Positions 1 to 7,331 of a stretch of 64,000 nt of DNA are shown here, in pieces; positions within the stretch are counted from its first letter, which is position 1; every line of letters starts with the position of its first letter. The stretch comes from Fibrobacter succinogenes (GTDB taxonomy: Bacteria > Fibrobacterota > Fibrobacteria > Fibrobacterales > Fibrobacteraceae). Below the pieces are notes generated by a model. The model saw only the letters and a list, made by a program, of their open reading frames with translations. It had not been told where the DNA came from and did no database searches. Both the position numbers and the translations under genes were made by a program. Where the stretch lies: the NCBI GenBank assembly GCA_902761355.1, contig CACWJY010000002.1, positions 88,233 to 152,232 on the forward strand. The letters run 5' to 3'.

Positions 1-340
1 ATTTAGAGCACTGCGCAAGAGCCTGCGGGTGACTATAGACACGCTTAAGGTCCGAAAGCTTTACACCAGGCATCACGCAAAGAGTATGTTCAATACGCAA
101 CATGACCTCGCCCACAATGCGATGACGCCACTTGTACAAAAGGTCATAGTTTGCTTCAATCGAACCGGCCGTGGAATTCTCGATAGGAATGGCACCGCCA
201 TCCGCTTCACCTGTTTCTACCGCCTGGTAGATTTCTTCGAACGTGTCCATCGGGAGCGTTTCGATATCTTCACCAAACAGGTAATGTGCGGCACAGTCAC
301 TATAGGCGCCCTTGCGGCCCTGAAATGCAATCTTTTTCAT
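1..340 (-). CDS. pheA: Prephenate dehydratase, N-terminal part (cut by window edge)
   Basis: Prephenate dehydratase converts prephenate to phenylpyruvate in phenylalanine synthesis. Only the first 113 codons lie in the window; the gene runs off the left edge. The translation starts MKKIAFQGRKGAYSDCAA and contains the family signature GGAIPIENSTAGSI near residues 48-61, followed by the SHPQALAQC stretch near residues 103-111, both characteristic of the catalytic domain. Whether a C-terminal ACT domain follows cannot be seen. The start is the ATG at 340. There is no Shine-Dalgarno sequence, but TATATT lies 7 nt before the ATG, so the message may be leaderless. The family call is secure; monofunctional rather than fused to chorismate mutase follows from the dehydratase domain beginning at residue 1. 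Confidence 0.9.
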   Translation of the reverse strand, partial: MKKIAFQGRKGAYSDCAAHYLFGEDIETLPMDTFEEIYQAVETGEADGGAIPIENSTAGSIEANYDLLYKWRHRIVGEVMLRIEHTLCVMPGVKLSDLKRVYSHPQALAQCSK

Positions 341-365
341 AAGATGAAATATAAATAATTCTGAT

Positions 366-1013
366 TTACCTAAATCTTCTCGCGCCCTGGTACTTAGGAC
401 TCCAATACTTATCATGCATAGGAGAAATCATCACACCTTTGCTTGTACTCGCATGAATAAAGCGGTCGCCCGAAAGATAAATGCCCACATGGTCTATTTT
501 CCAAAGACTACCAAAAAAAATCAAGTCCCCTTCTTTAAGACTACCGCGGCTCACCGATTTTCCACGACTGTCCTTGTACATTTTGGACGCGCTGTGATCC
601 AGGGCTATGTTATAGTAGCCCTGATACACTTGCATTACATAACCAGAACAGTCTGTCCTTGTCTTGGTCGCCTTACCGTAAGCATACTTGGCGCCAAGCC
701 ATTGGCGCGCATAGTTTTCCAAATTTCCTCGAGGTGTAGACTTTTGAGCCGCCTTGGCCACCTCTTTTTTATTGACCGCAGCACGCGCCTTTTCAACAGA
801 ATTCTGACGCTTTGTCGAATCCACTTTCGGACTTTCTTGTGCCGGAGTTTCTGGTTCTGCCACTTCTTTAGGAGCTGCTGTTTCCGCCGCTGGAACCGGC
901 TTATAGTCGCCAATGCGGCGATCATAGCCTGTACGCACCGGAAAACTGCAACAAACAAGTTCCAGACATAGCAAAGCAAGCACCAAGGCAGCATATTTAG
1001 GCAGCAAAACCAT
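366..1013 (-). CDS. NlpC/P60-family cell-wall endopeptidase, exported
   Basis: A 215-residue exported cysteine peptidase of the NlpC/P60 (C40) family, expected to cut peptide bonds in peptidoglycan stems. Residues 1-22 form a hydrophobic export signal ending in a Cys pair, so it may be a lipoprotein, although the lipobox is imperfect. Residues 35-95 are a Pro/Ala/Lys-rich spacer. The catalytic domain fills residues 96-215: Cys122 in TDCSGY, His175 in DHVGIYL and His187 in FIHAS give the usual Cys-His-His arrangement. The ATG at 1013 is the natural start. It is divergent from the flavodiiron gene and downstream of nothing obvious, so it is probably transcribed alone or with pheA, whose start lies 25 bp beyond its stop. 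Confidence 0.87.
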   Translation of the reverse strand: MVLLPKYAALVLALLCLELVCCSFPVRTGYDRRIGDYKPVPAAETAAPKEVAEPETPAQESPKVDSTKRQNSVEKARAAVNKKEVAKAAQKSTPRGNLENYARQWLGAKYAYGKATKTRTDCSGYVMQVYQGYYNIALDHSASKMYKDSRGKSVSRGSLKEGDLIFFGSLWKIDHVGIYLSGDRFIHASTSKGVMISPMHDKYWSPKYQGARRFR

Positions 1014-1068
1014 CGAGTGGAAATGTAATTAATCGCCAGATAAAAGACGAACCTACTTTCGCAATAAT

Positions 1069-1094
1069 AAGATGAATTTTATTAAATTCATCTT
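1069..1094. promoter_or_regulatory. 26-bp perfect palindrome before the flavodiiron gene
   Basis: Two 11-bp arms (1069-1079 and 1084-1094, AAGATGAATTT and its exact complement) flank a TATT loop. It ends 20 bp before the flavodiiron ATG, in the divergent gap with the peptidase gene. As DNA it could be a dimeric-regulator operator; as RNA it would be a hairpin just upstream of the AGAGG ribosome binding site. No T-run follows in the + direction, so a simple terminator is unlikely. It does not match the FNR consensus. Confidence 0.5.
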
Positions 1095-1114
1095 AAAAAC
1101 AAAGAGGTCTTATC

Positions 1115-2275
1115 ATGAAAAACTTTAGTCAAAACATCAAGTATATCGGCGTAGACGATCGTGACCTAGATTTATTCGAAGGCCAGTACATAGTTCCCGA
1201 AGGCATGGCCTATAATTCCTATGTAATTATCGACGATAAAATCGCCGTAACCGACACCGTTGACGCCCACAAGGTAAATGAATGGCTCCAGAATTTGGAA
1301 ACAGCTCTCGCAGGACGTAAACCGGATTATCTGATTGTGCATCATTTGGAACCGGACCATGCGGGCGGCATCGCCGAATTCGTCGCAAAATATCCCGAAA
1401 CAACACTAGTCTCTTCGGCAAAGGCCTTTGCTCTCTTGCCGCAGTTCATAACGCTTCCGGCATCGGTCAAAACCCAGACGGTCAAGGAAGGAGACACGCT
1501 TGCACTCGGCAGTCACACACTGCAGTTTATCGGAGCGCCAATGGTGCATTGGCCCGAAGTCCTGTTTAGCTACGAACAGAGCGAAAAGGTGCTTTTCTCC
1601 GCAGACGCATTCGGCAAGTTCGGTGCTTACGACGCCGACCCCGATGATTGGGCATGCGAAGCACGCCGCTATTACTTTAACATTGTCGGCAAGTACGGGA
1701 ACCAGGTTCAGGCCGTACTCAAGAAAGCAGCCACACTCGACATCAAGACCATTTGCCCGTTGCACGGCCCGGTACTCGTCGAAAACCTCGGTTACTATAT
1801 CGACAAGTACAACACCTGGAGCAGCTACACTCCCGAAGACAAGGGCGTTCTTGTGGCATTCGCCTCCATTTATGGCGGAACCAAGAAAGCCGCAGAAAAG
1901 CTTGCCGAAAAATTGACCGCTGCCGGTGTCGAAAAAGTCGTGGTTTCGGACCTTGCCCGTAGCGACATGGCCGAAGTCATCGAAGACGCGTTCCGCTACG
2001 ACCGCATGGTCATTGCCGCCCCGACATACGACGCGGGCCTTTTCCCGGTAATGGAAGATTTCTTAAATCACCTGAAGGCAAAAAACTATAGCAACCGCAA
2101 GGTGGGCATTATCGAAAATGGCACCTGGGCTCCCATGGCCGCCAAAAAAATGTCCGAAATTCTTTCGACGCTCAAGAACGTGACAATCGCCGAAAGCGTC
2201 GTAACGGTAAAGTCGACCCTCAATGCCGAATCCGAAGCGGCACTTGATAAACTGGTCTCAGAATTGCGTCAATAA
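1115..2275 (+). CDS. fprA: Flavodiiron protein (A-type flavoprotein, O2/NO reductase)
   Basis: A 386-residue flavodiiron protein. These cytoplasmic enzymes reduce O2 to water or NO to N2O and protect anaerobes. The N-terminal metallo-beta-lactamase-like domain (about 1-240) carries the di-iron motif HLEPDH at residues 77-82, with the further ligands expected in SADAFGKFG and in CPLHGPV. The C-terminal flavodoxin domain (about 245-386) starts with the FMN-binding loop in AFASIYGGTKKAAEKL. Length and domain order are those of the simple two-domain class; no rubredoxin domain is fused. The start is the ATG at 1115 with AGAGG about 8 nt upstream. A 26-bp palindrome lies between it and its divergent neighbour and is the likely control site. 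Whether O2 or NO is the main substrate cannot be told from sequence. Confidence 0.92.
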   Translation: MKNFSQNIKYIGVDDRDLDLFEGQYIVPEGMAYNSYVIIDDKIAVTDTVDAHKVNEWLQNLETALAGRKPDYLIVHHLEPDHAGGIAEFVAKYPETTLVSSAKAFALLPQFITLPASVKTQTVKEGDTLALGSHTLQFIGAPMVHWPEVLFSYEQSEKVLFSADAFGKFGAYDADPDDWACEARRYYFNIVGKYGNQVQAVLKKAATLDIKTICPLHGPVLVENLGYYIDKYNTWSSYTPEDKGVLVAFASIYGGTKKAAEKLAEKLTAAGVEKVVVSDLARSDMAEVIEDAFRYDRMVIAAPTYDAGLFPVMEDFLNHLKAKNYSNRKVGIIENGTWAPMAAKKMSEILSTLKNVTIAESVVTVKSTLNAESEAALDKLVSELRQ

Positions 2276-2277
2276 AA

Positions 2278-2350
2278 TGGAGATGCCCGATCAAGTCGGG
2301 CATGACAGTCAAAACGTCATTGCGAGCTCCGTTTAGGAGCGAAGCAATCC
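2278..2350. repeat. Paired-hairpin intergenic element
   Basis: The gap between two convergent genes holds two hairpins. The first is ATGCCCGA-TCAAG-TCGGGCAT (2283-2303, 8-bp stem). The second is a longer imperfect stem (2320-2347) built from TTGC/GCAA and GCTCC/GGAGC around GTTTA. The wording CATTGCGAGC...GCGAAGCAATC resembles short REP-like intergenic repeats seen in many genomes, so it probably belongs to a dispersed family. It may also end transcription from both sides, although no T-run is present. No second copy was noticed in this window. Confidence 0.5.
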
Positions 2351-2359
2351 TTGTTGATT

Positions 2360-3991
2360 TTAGCAGCCAAAAGCCTGCGGCAGCATCTCTATGACATCTG
2401 TCGGGAGCATTCCAAATGCTCCCATTTTTTCGCGCGTCAACCGCCCAGCCTTTTGATGCAGGAGCACTCCAAGCACGGCCGCCTCTGCAGTATCGACACC
2501 CTGAGCTAAAAGCGCCGTAATAATCCCAGTAAGAACATCTCCAGCACCGCCCTTGGCAAGGCCGGAGTTGTGCGCAGGGATTACATAGATACGACCATCG
2601 GGAATTGCCACATATGTGGGAGTCCCCTTGAGCACAATCGTTATTTTGAACTGTGTCGCAAACTGCTGCAGGTATTCAGGATAGAAGTTCTCACTTGCCG
2701 GGAGCGGTCCAAAGTTGCGTTCCCATTCACGCTTGTGAGGGGTAATAATCGCATTCGATGGGCCCCCTTCCATACAGAAAAAGGCCGAACCGCACGCATT
2801 GATGGCATCGGCATCAACGACAACCGGAATCTGCAATCCCGTAAGGAACATACGGATAGCATCTTGCGTTTCGGTATCGATACCAAGGCCAGGTCCAATC
2901 GCAACGGCATTTTGGTGTTGCGCAGCATCTTGCAGCTGCATCAAATGCATGATAGACAGTTTATCTGTACTACGGTCACCAAGTCCGCAAAAAACAGGCT
3001 CATCCAGTTTAGTCTGTAGCGCTGGCAGCAAGGCCTTAGGGGTCGCAATGGTCACAAGACCAGCACCGCTCCTCAAGCAAGCCTTAGTACAAAGAGCTGC
3101 CGCACCAGTCATATTTCCAGAACCAGCGACAATCAAGGCGGCCCCTTGAGAGCGCTTGTCACCATATTCATTACGTTCAGGCAATAGCGACGGTATCATC
3201 TTTTCAGATGCTAAGAAAATGCCACCGTTTACCTTATCAATTAAGTTATCCGGATAATCAAGTGGTTCAACCGAGACCCTTCCAAAGACCTTAGCCCCTT
3301 CCTGCGTAAAAGCGTCAAGCCGCGGGAGACCAAAGAGAATCGTTTCGGTAGCTTCGGTACAAGGAATTCCGGAACGGTGTTCCGTAGAATCAAAACCCGT
3401 CGGGGCATCCGCCGCAAGGATTGGGATTCCCCAATCGCCAATGGCGATAACAGCACGTGCAAAAGCAGGGCGCAATTCACCCGAAGCGCCGTTACCAAGC
3501 ATACAGTCTACCACAAGCGAAAAATGCGGATTTTCGGGGAATTGATCGGCTGTATATACAAGCTTGCCACCATTATCTGTAAAATCCTGATACGCAAGCG
3601 AAGCCTCATCCTTAAAGGATTCGGATTTAGCAAGGGAATACACCGTACAAGGAATCCCTGCCTCAATCAAACAATTAGCCAGAGCCAGACCATCACCACC
3701 ATTATTGCCGCCACCAATAAATATGGCAACAGCTTTTTCAGAAGCGTTTTCACCAAGAATTTCACAGACTCGGTTAAACAAGGCTTTTCCGGCCAGTTTC
3801 ATTAAAGCATATCCGGCGTCAATGGCAGAGGCAAACTCGTTACTACCGAGAGCAGCAGGTTCAGACTGCGTTCCCCAAAAAGACTGGGTACAAACGCGAC
3901 TCCTCTTGGTGTCATTATCCAAGAAGCGCATGGCCTCGGCGGTAACAACCGGCGGGCATTCCTTATATGTAAGACCTGCAAGAGTTTTCAT
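2360..3991 (-). CDS. nnr: Bifunctional NAD(P)H-hydrate epimerase/dehydratase
   Basis: A 543-residue metabolite-repair enzyme that restores damaged NAD(P)H hydrates. The N-terminal YjeF-type epimerase domain (about 15-250) has the glycine-rich loop GGGNNGGDG at residues 93-101. The C-terminal ribokinase-like dehydratase domain (about 265-540) has GPGLGID, VVDADAIN and the nucleotide-binding GLAKGGAGDVLTG near residues 477-489. This is the usual fused bacterial arrangement at the usual length. The ATG at 3991 fits; an N-terminal tail of about 50 residues before the epimerase core is longer than typical. The gene converges on the flavodiiron gene and has no clear operon partner. Confidence 0.93.
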   Translation of the reverse strand: MKTLAGLTYKECPPVVTAEAMRFLDNDTKRSRVCTQSFWGTQSEPAALGSNEFASAIDAGYALMKLAGKALFNRVCEILGENASEKAVAIFIGGGNNGGDGLALANCLIEAGIPCTVYSLAKSESFKDEASLAYQDFTDNGGKLVYTADQFPENPHFSLVVDCMLGNGASGELRPAFARAVIAIGDWGIPILAADAPTGFDSTEHRSGIPCTEATETILFGLPRLDAFTQEGAKVFGRVSVEPLDYPDNLIDKVNGGIFLASEKMIPSLLPERNEYGDKRSQGAALIVAGSGNMTGAAALCTKACLRSGAGLVTIATPKALLPALQTKLDEPVFCGLGDRSTDKLSIMHLMQLQDAAQHQNAVAIGPGLGIDTETQDAIRMFLTGLQIPVVVDADAINACGSAFFCMEGGPSNAIITPHKREWERNFGPLPASENFYPEYLQQFATQFKITIVLKGTPTYVAIPDGRIYVIPAHNSGLAKGGAGDVLTGIITALLAQGVDTAEAAVLGVLLHQKAGRLTREKMGAFGMLPTDVIEMLPQAFGC

Positions 3992-4031
3992 AACCTACTC
4001 TAGCTTTCCCCCTTCATCGATACCGGAACTA

Positions 4032-4760
4032 TTACATGAACCAGTAACTCAAGCCTACCTTAAACTTCATCATTTTGGCACCAGTCATATCTAGCGCCGA
4101 GTAGTTTGCTGGATCAACAACGCCAGATCCAGCACCCTTCACATCAGGATAAAGTTCTGTCAAACCCATATAGTAACGCAAGTCGATAAACAGTCCCTGA
4201 ACAATGTTGAAGCCTGCGCCCGCAGCAAGGCCAAACGTGAAAGAGGCCGCCTCCACCTTTTCCTTAAAGGGGTTCACGATTTCAACTTTCTTGCCTTTGT
4301 CTTCCATGACAATTTTCTGCTTTTCGAGATCAGCACTATTGTTCAAGTTGATATTAAACTGCGGACCACCAGTAACGTAGAACTTGCCCGCAACCACACC
4401 ACGCATCAGCAGCGGGATTTCGAGGTCCGTGGTCTTGTAAGTGCGTTTACGGTGATTAAGCTTATGCCCCGTGCTCATGTAAGCCACGTTGATTTCGGGA
4501 GCAAAATAAAGGTTGGAGACCATCTGAATACGAGCCATGACGCCGCCTTCGAAACCCATACCCGACGGATCTTCATCGACATCATCGTCCTTTTCCTTAA
4601 AGCCATACATCATGCCGTAGTTAAAAGCAGCACGAACGCCAGCGCCAAAAGCCTTTTCTTTTTTGGCAGAGTTCAACTGTTCCTGGGAACCTTCTTCCTG
4701 GGCGAACGCAAGGGACGCGGCCATCAAGGTACAGGCAATAAGAGTCCAGATCTTCTTCAT
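4032..4760 (-). CDS. Outer-membrane beta-barrel protein (porin-family-like)
   Basis: A 242-residue secreted protein with a clear signal peptide (MKKIWTLIACTLMAASLAFA, cleavage near residue 21). The rest alternates short amphipathic strands and turns, with YMGLTELYPDV and a C-terminal KVGLSYWFM that ends in an aromatic residue, as expected of an outer-membrane barrel of the OMP_b-brl type. A charged loop (KEKDDDVDEDPSG) lies early in the mature protein. The ATG at 4760 follows a GGAGA-type ribosome binding site. It could be structural, a small channel or an adhesin; function is not known. Confidence 0.7.
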   Translation of the reverse strand: MKKIWTLIACTLMAASLAFAQEEGSQEQLNSAKKEKAFGAGVRAAFNYGMMYGFKEKDDDVDEDPSGMGFEGGVMARIQMVSNLYFAPEINVAYMSTGHKLNHRKRTYKTTDLEIPLLMRGVVAGKFYVTGGPQFNINLNNSADLEKQKIVMEDKGKKVEIVNPFKEKVEAASFTFGLAAGAGFNIVQGLFIDLRYYMGLTELYPDVKGAGSGVVDPANYSALDMTGAKMMKFKVGLSYWFM

Positions 4761-4799
4761 ATTCTCTCCAAACTAAAGTTTTATAATAAAATAATATAA

Positions 4800-4823
4800 A
4801 AATTCAGCCTAATTGGCTGAATT
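4800..4823 (-). terminator. Intrinsic terminator after glgE
   Basis: A 9-bp perfect stem (AATTCAGCC at 4801-4809 with its complement at 4815-4823) closes a 5-nt loop. On the minus strand it is followed by TTTTTATATT. It lies 15 bp past the glgE stop and before the next gene on the same strand. Confidence 0.7.
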
Positions 4824-4837
4824 CTTACACTATTAGA

Positions 4838-6568
4838 CTAGATTTTCTTGAGCACCAGCAAATGGCCGGGAGCCTTATTCGGGTCGAGGCGTACAAAATT
4901 CTTATTGCCACGCCACACAAAGCTTTCATCAGTAATCAGGTCGCGCAAGAAGAAGAAGGAATCGTCATTCAAGCCGAGCTTTCTCATGTCGAGTTCCACC
5001 ATGCCTTCCTGAACGTTATCCATATCCATGTTGCAAACGCAGAGGATTACGTCTTCGCCGGACTTCTTGGAATACACCATCAGCTGATCGTTGGCGCAAT
5101 AGTGGAAGTCGAGATTATCGTATTCCTGCAAAGCGACATGTTCCTGACGGGCGGTGTTCACACGGCGCACGAAGTCCTGAATGCCGGGGCCAGCCCAGTT
5201 GTGGACCTTGTACTGGTACTTTTCGCTATCTTGCAGTTCTTCCTTAATCGGGCTCGGAATGTTTTCGCAAAGCTCGTAGCCGTTGTACATGCCCGTAAGG
5301 CTAGAAAGCGTACCGGCGAGGAAGTAACGCTGCTTGAAGGCGTTCGGTCCCTTGTAGGCGAGGTACTTCGGGAAAATATCCGGAGTCGTCGGGAAGAAGA
5401 TGCCGCGCATGTATTCCTTGGCATCGGACTGCGTGAGTTCCTTGAGGTACTGTTCGAATTCCCACTTGGCAGAGCGCCAGGCGAAATAGGTGTAGCTCAT
5501 GTCGAAACCGGACTTTGCCAAACGATGCATCATCTTCGGGCGAGTGAATGCTTCCGCAAGGAACACAAGTTCCGGACGCTTTTCCTTGACATCTGCAATC
5601 AGCCATTCCCAAAACGGGAAGGGCTTGGTGTGCGGGTTGTCGATACGGAAAATTTCGATGCCCTTGTCAGCCCAGAACAAGATGATGTTTTCAATTTCCT
5701 GCCACAGAGCCTTGTAATTCTTGTTGTAGTAGTCGAAGGGGTAAATGTCTTCGTACTTCTTGGGCGGGTTTTCGGCGAACTTGATGCTGCCATCTGGTTC
5801 GTGATAGAACCATTCCGGATGCGACTTCACATACGGGTGGTCGGGGCTGCAGTTGAGCGCGATGTCAAGAGCGAGGCGGAGTCCCTTCTTGCGGGCTGCC
5901 TTCGCAAAATGTTCGAAATCCTTCATGGAACCAAGTTCGGGATCCACATCATAGTGGCCGCCATTCTTGTTACCTACGGCGTACGGACATCCCGGTTCGA
6001 GCGGTTTTCCCTTCTTGTCAACCTTGGCATGAAGCGCATTGTTTGCGCCCTTACGGTTGGTCACACCAATCGGGTGAATCGGCACCAGGTAAACAGTGTC
6101 GAAACCGAGATTTGCAATGTAGTCCAGCTGGTTCTCGCAATCTTTCCAGGTGGCACTTTTGGTGGGGTCGGTCCCCTGGCTCTTCGGCCACATTTCGTAC
6201 CACGTACCAATGCGTGCGTAAGAGGGGTCCACGCGGAGCTTCATTACGGGGCTTTCGGTCGGTTCGTCCTTAGGTTCGACAGTCCATGCGCAAATCTTGT
6301 ATTCGTAGTAGCCGATATTGTTGACCGTGAAGGAGCCTTCCCACTGGTCATTATCGACAAAGTGCATGGGAGCCTTTTCCCATTTTTTCTTGGAATCGTG
6401 ACGATAGAAAATCGCCGCGTCATACTTTTCGTGGCTGTGGCGGAAAATGTCCGCGGTAAGCGTGACGGTATCGCCCGGTTCGCGCTTGAGCATAAAACGC
6501 CCGCCTTCGATCTGGGGGCGAATGTTTTCAATAACGAGATTGTCTTTACGAGTAGGAATAGTAGCCAT
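4838..6568 (-). CDS. glgE: Alpha-1,4-glucan:maltose-1-phosphate maltosyltransferase
   Basis: GlgE moves maltosyl units from maltose-1-phosphate onto the non-reducing ends of alpha-1,4-glucan. The 576-residue protein starts with the GlgE-specific N-terminal domain (about 10-115: VIENIRPQIEGGRF, NDQWEGSF, YYEYKICAW), followed by the GH13 barrel. The nucleophile is Asp310 in FRIDNPHTKPFPFWEW and the acid/base is Glu339 in FLAEAFTRPKMM; both strings are diagnostic for GlgE against ordinary amylases. It is shorter than the roughly 650-700 residue actinobacterial enzymes. The ATG at 6568 was preferred over a TTG 9 nt upstream. It lies 21 bp after the dipeptidase gene on the same strand. Its substrate-forming partner, maltokinase, is encoded at 15520-16665. 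Confidence 0.93.
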   Translation of the reverse strand: MATIPTRKDNLVIENIRPQIEGGRFMLKREPGDTVTLTADIFRHSHEKYDAAIFYRHDSKKKWEKAPMHFVDNDQWEGSFTVNNIGYYEYKICAWTVEPKDEPTESPVMKLRVDPSYARIGTWYEMWPKSQGTDPTKSATWKDCENQLDYIANLGFDTVYLVPIHPIGVTNRKGANNALHAKVDKKGKPLEPGCPYAVGNKNGGHYDVDPELGSMKDFEHFAKAARKKGLRLALDIALNCSPDHPYVKSHPEWFYHEPDGSIKFAENPPKKYEDIYPFDYYNKNYKALWQEIENIILFWADKGIEIFRIDNPHTKPFPFWEWLIADVKEKRPELVFLAEAFTRPKMMHRLAKSGFDMSYTYFAWRSAKWEFEQYLKELTQSDAKEYMRGIFFPTTPDIFPKYLAYKGPNAFKQRYFLAGTLSSLTGMYNGYELCENIPSPIKEELQDSEKYQYKVHNWAGPGIQDFVRRVNTARQEHVALQEYDNLDFHYCANDQLMVYSKKSGEDVILCVCNMDMDNVQEGMVELDMRKLGLNDDSFFFLRDLITDESFVWRGNKNFVRLDPNKAPGHLLVLKKI

Positions 6569-6589
6569 AGTAACCAAAATTTAGCAATA

Positions 6590-7324
6590 TTAAAGAGGAA
6601 ATTTTGAGTAGTTTTCGCGAACGTACTTGCTTGGATAGGCATTAAAATGCCACCATTCACTATTTAGCGAAACAAAGCCCGCACCCTTCATTATCTTACG
6701 AAGCTTATTGCGATTATCAACTTGCTGCGGGGTCAAACGACCGCTTTTCAAGGCATCGGCCTCACCCACTTCCCCCGCACAACGTTCAAACGAATCAAAA
6801 TCAGTCCCCATATCAAGTAAGTTACCCTCTGCATCGGTAATGCTCAAATCAAGTGCCAATCCAAAATTGTGCATGCCACCCTTACCAGGAGAAGACACAT
6901 AAGCAGAATAAGGCGTACCACGCACCGTCCTACGTAAAACTTCCTGGGCATACAGCGGACGCGACGCATCAAAAATCACAAGTGTCGAACCGGGCATTTC
7001 TTTTTCCATGATTTTTATAGCACGACGGAGTTTCGTCACAGCATCCTTATGTAAAAAGGCCCGCTGCACACCGCAATAAACATCATGGCCCGTTACGTTA
7101 TCAAAGGACGCATAGCGCAAGTCCATGCGCAAGCCTTTCATATGCGTAATTTCGACCAAGTTTGAATCAGCGGTCGCGACCTCAAGCCATTTTTTTACTG
7201 AGCTACAATACCGTAGCGGTTTTTCTGGCTTGGGAGGAACAAACAAAGAATCTGTTTCGTGGGCAATGCCTGGAGCACAAAAGAGTGCCAAGCACAAGAC
7301 TAAAAAAGTCCTAAATAAATTCAA
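6590..7324 (-). CDS. VanX/DdpX-like D-Ala-D-Ala dipeptidase, exported
   Basis: A zinc D-alanyl-D-alanine dipeptidase of the M15D family. The visible zinc and catalytic motifs are SSPGKGGMHNFGLALDL (the S-x-H-x(6)-D pattern) and EWWHF near the C-terminus; the DASRP string also fits the family. The proposed TTG start at 7324 gives MNLFRTFLVLCLALFCAPG, a good signal peptide, and lies just after the stop of the upstream receptor gene. An in-frame ATG at 7414 would add 30 residues that overlap the receptor's last codons and would bury the signal, so it is less likely. An exported form suggests recycling of periplasmic D-Ala-D-Ala rather than vancomycin resistance. No vanH/vanA-type genes are nearby. 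Confidence 0.85.
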   Translation of the reverse strand: MNLFRTFLVLCLALFCAPGIAHETDSLFVPPKPEKPLRYCSSVKKWLEVATADSNLVEITHMKGLRMDLRYASFDNVTGHDVYCGVQRAFLHKDAVTKLRRAIKIMEKEMPGSTLVIFDASRPLYAQEVLRRTVRGTPYSAYVSSPGKGGMHNFGLALDLSITDAEGNLLDMGTDFDSFERCAGEVGEADALKSGRLTPQQVDNRNKLRKIMKGAGFVSLNSEWWHFNAYPSKYVRENYSKFPL

Positions 7325-7331
7325 TTTCGAA

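Noticed and set aside
4862..6607. A 581-codon open frame on the plus strand opposite glgE
   Set aside because: Antisense shadow; glgE on the minus strand has full catalytic motifs.
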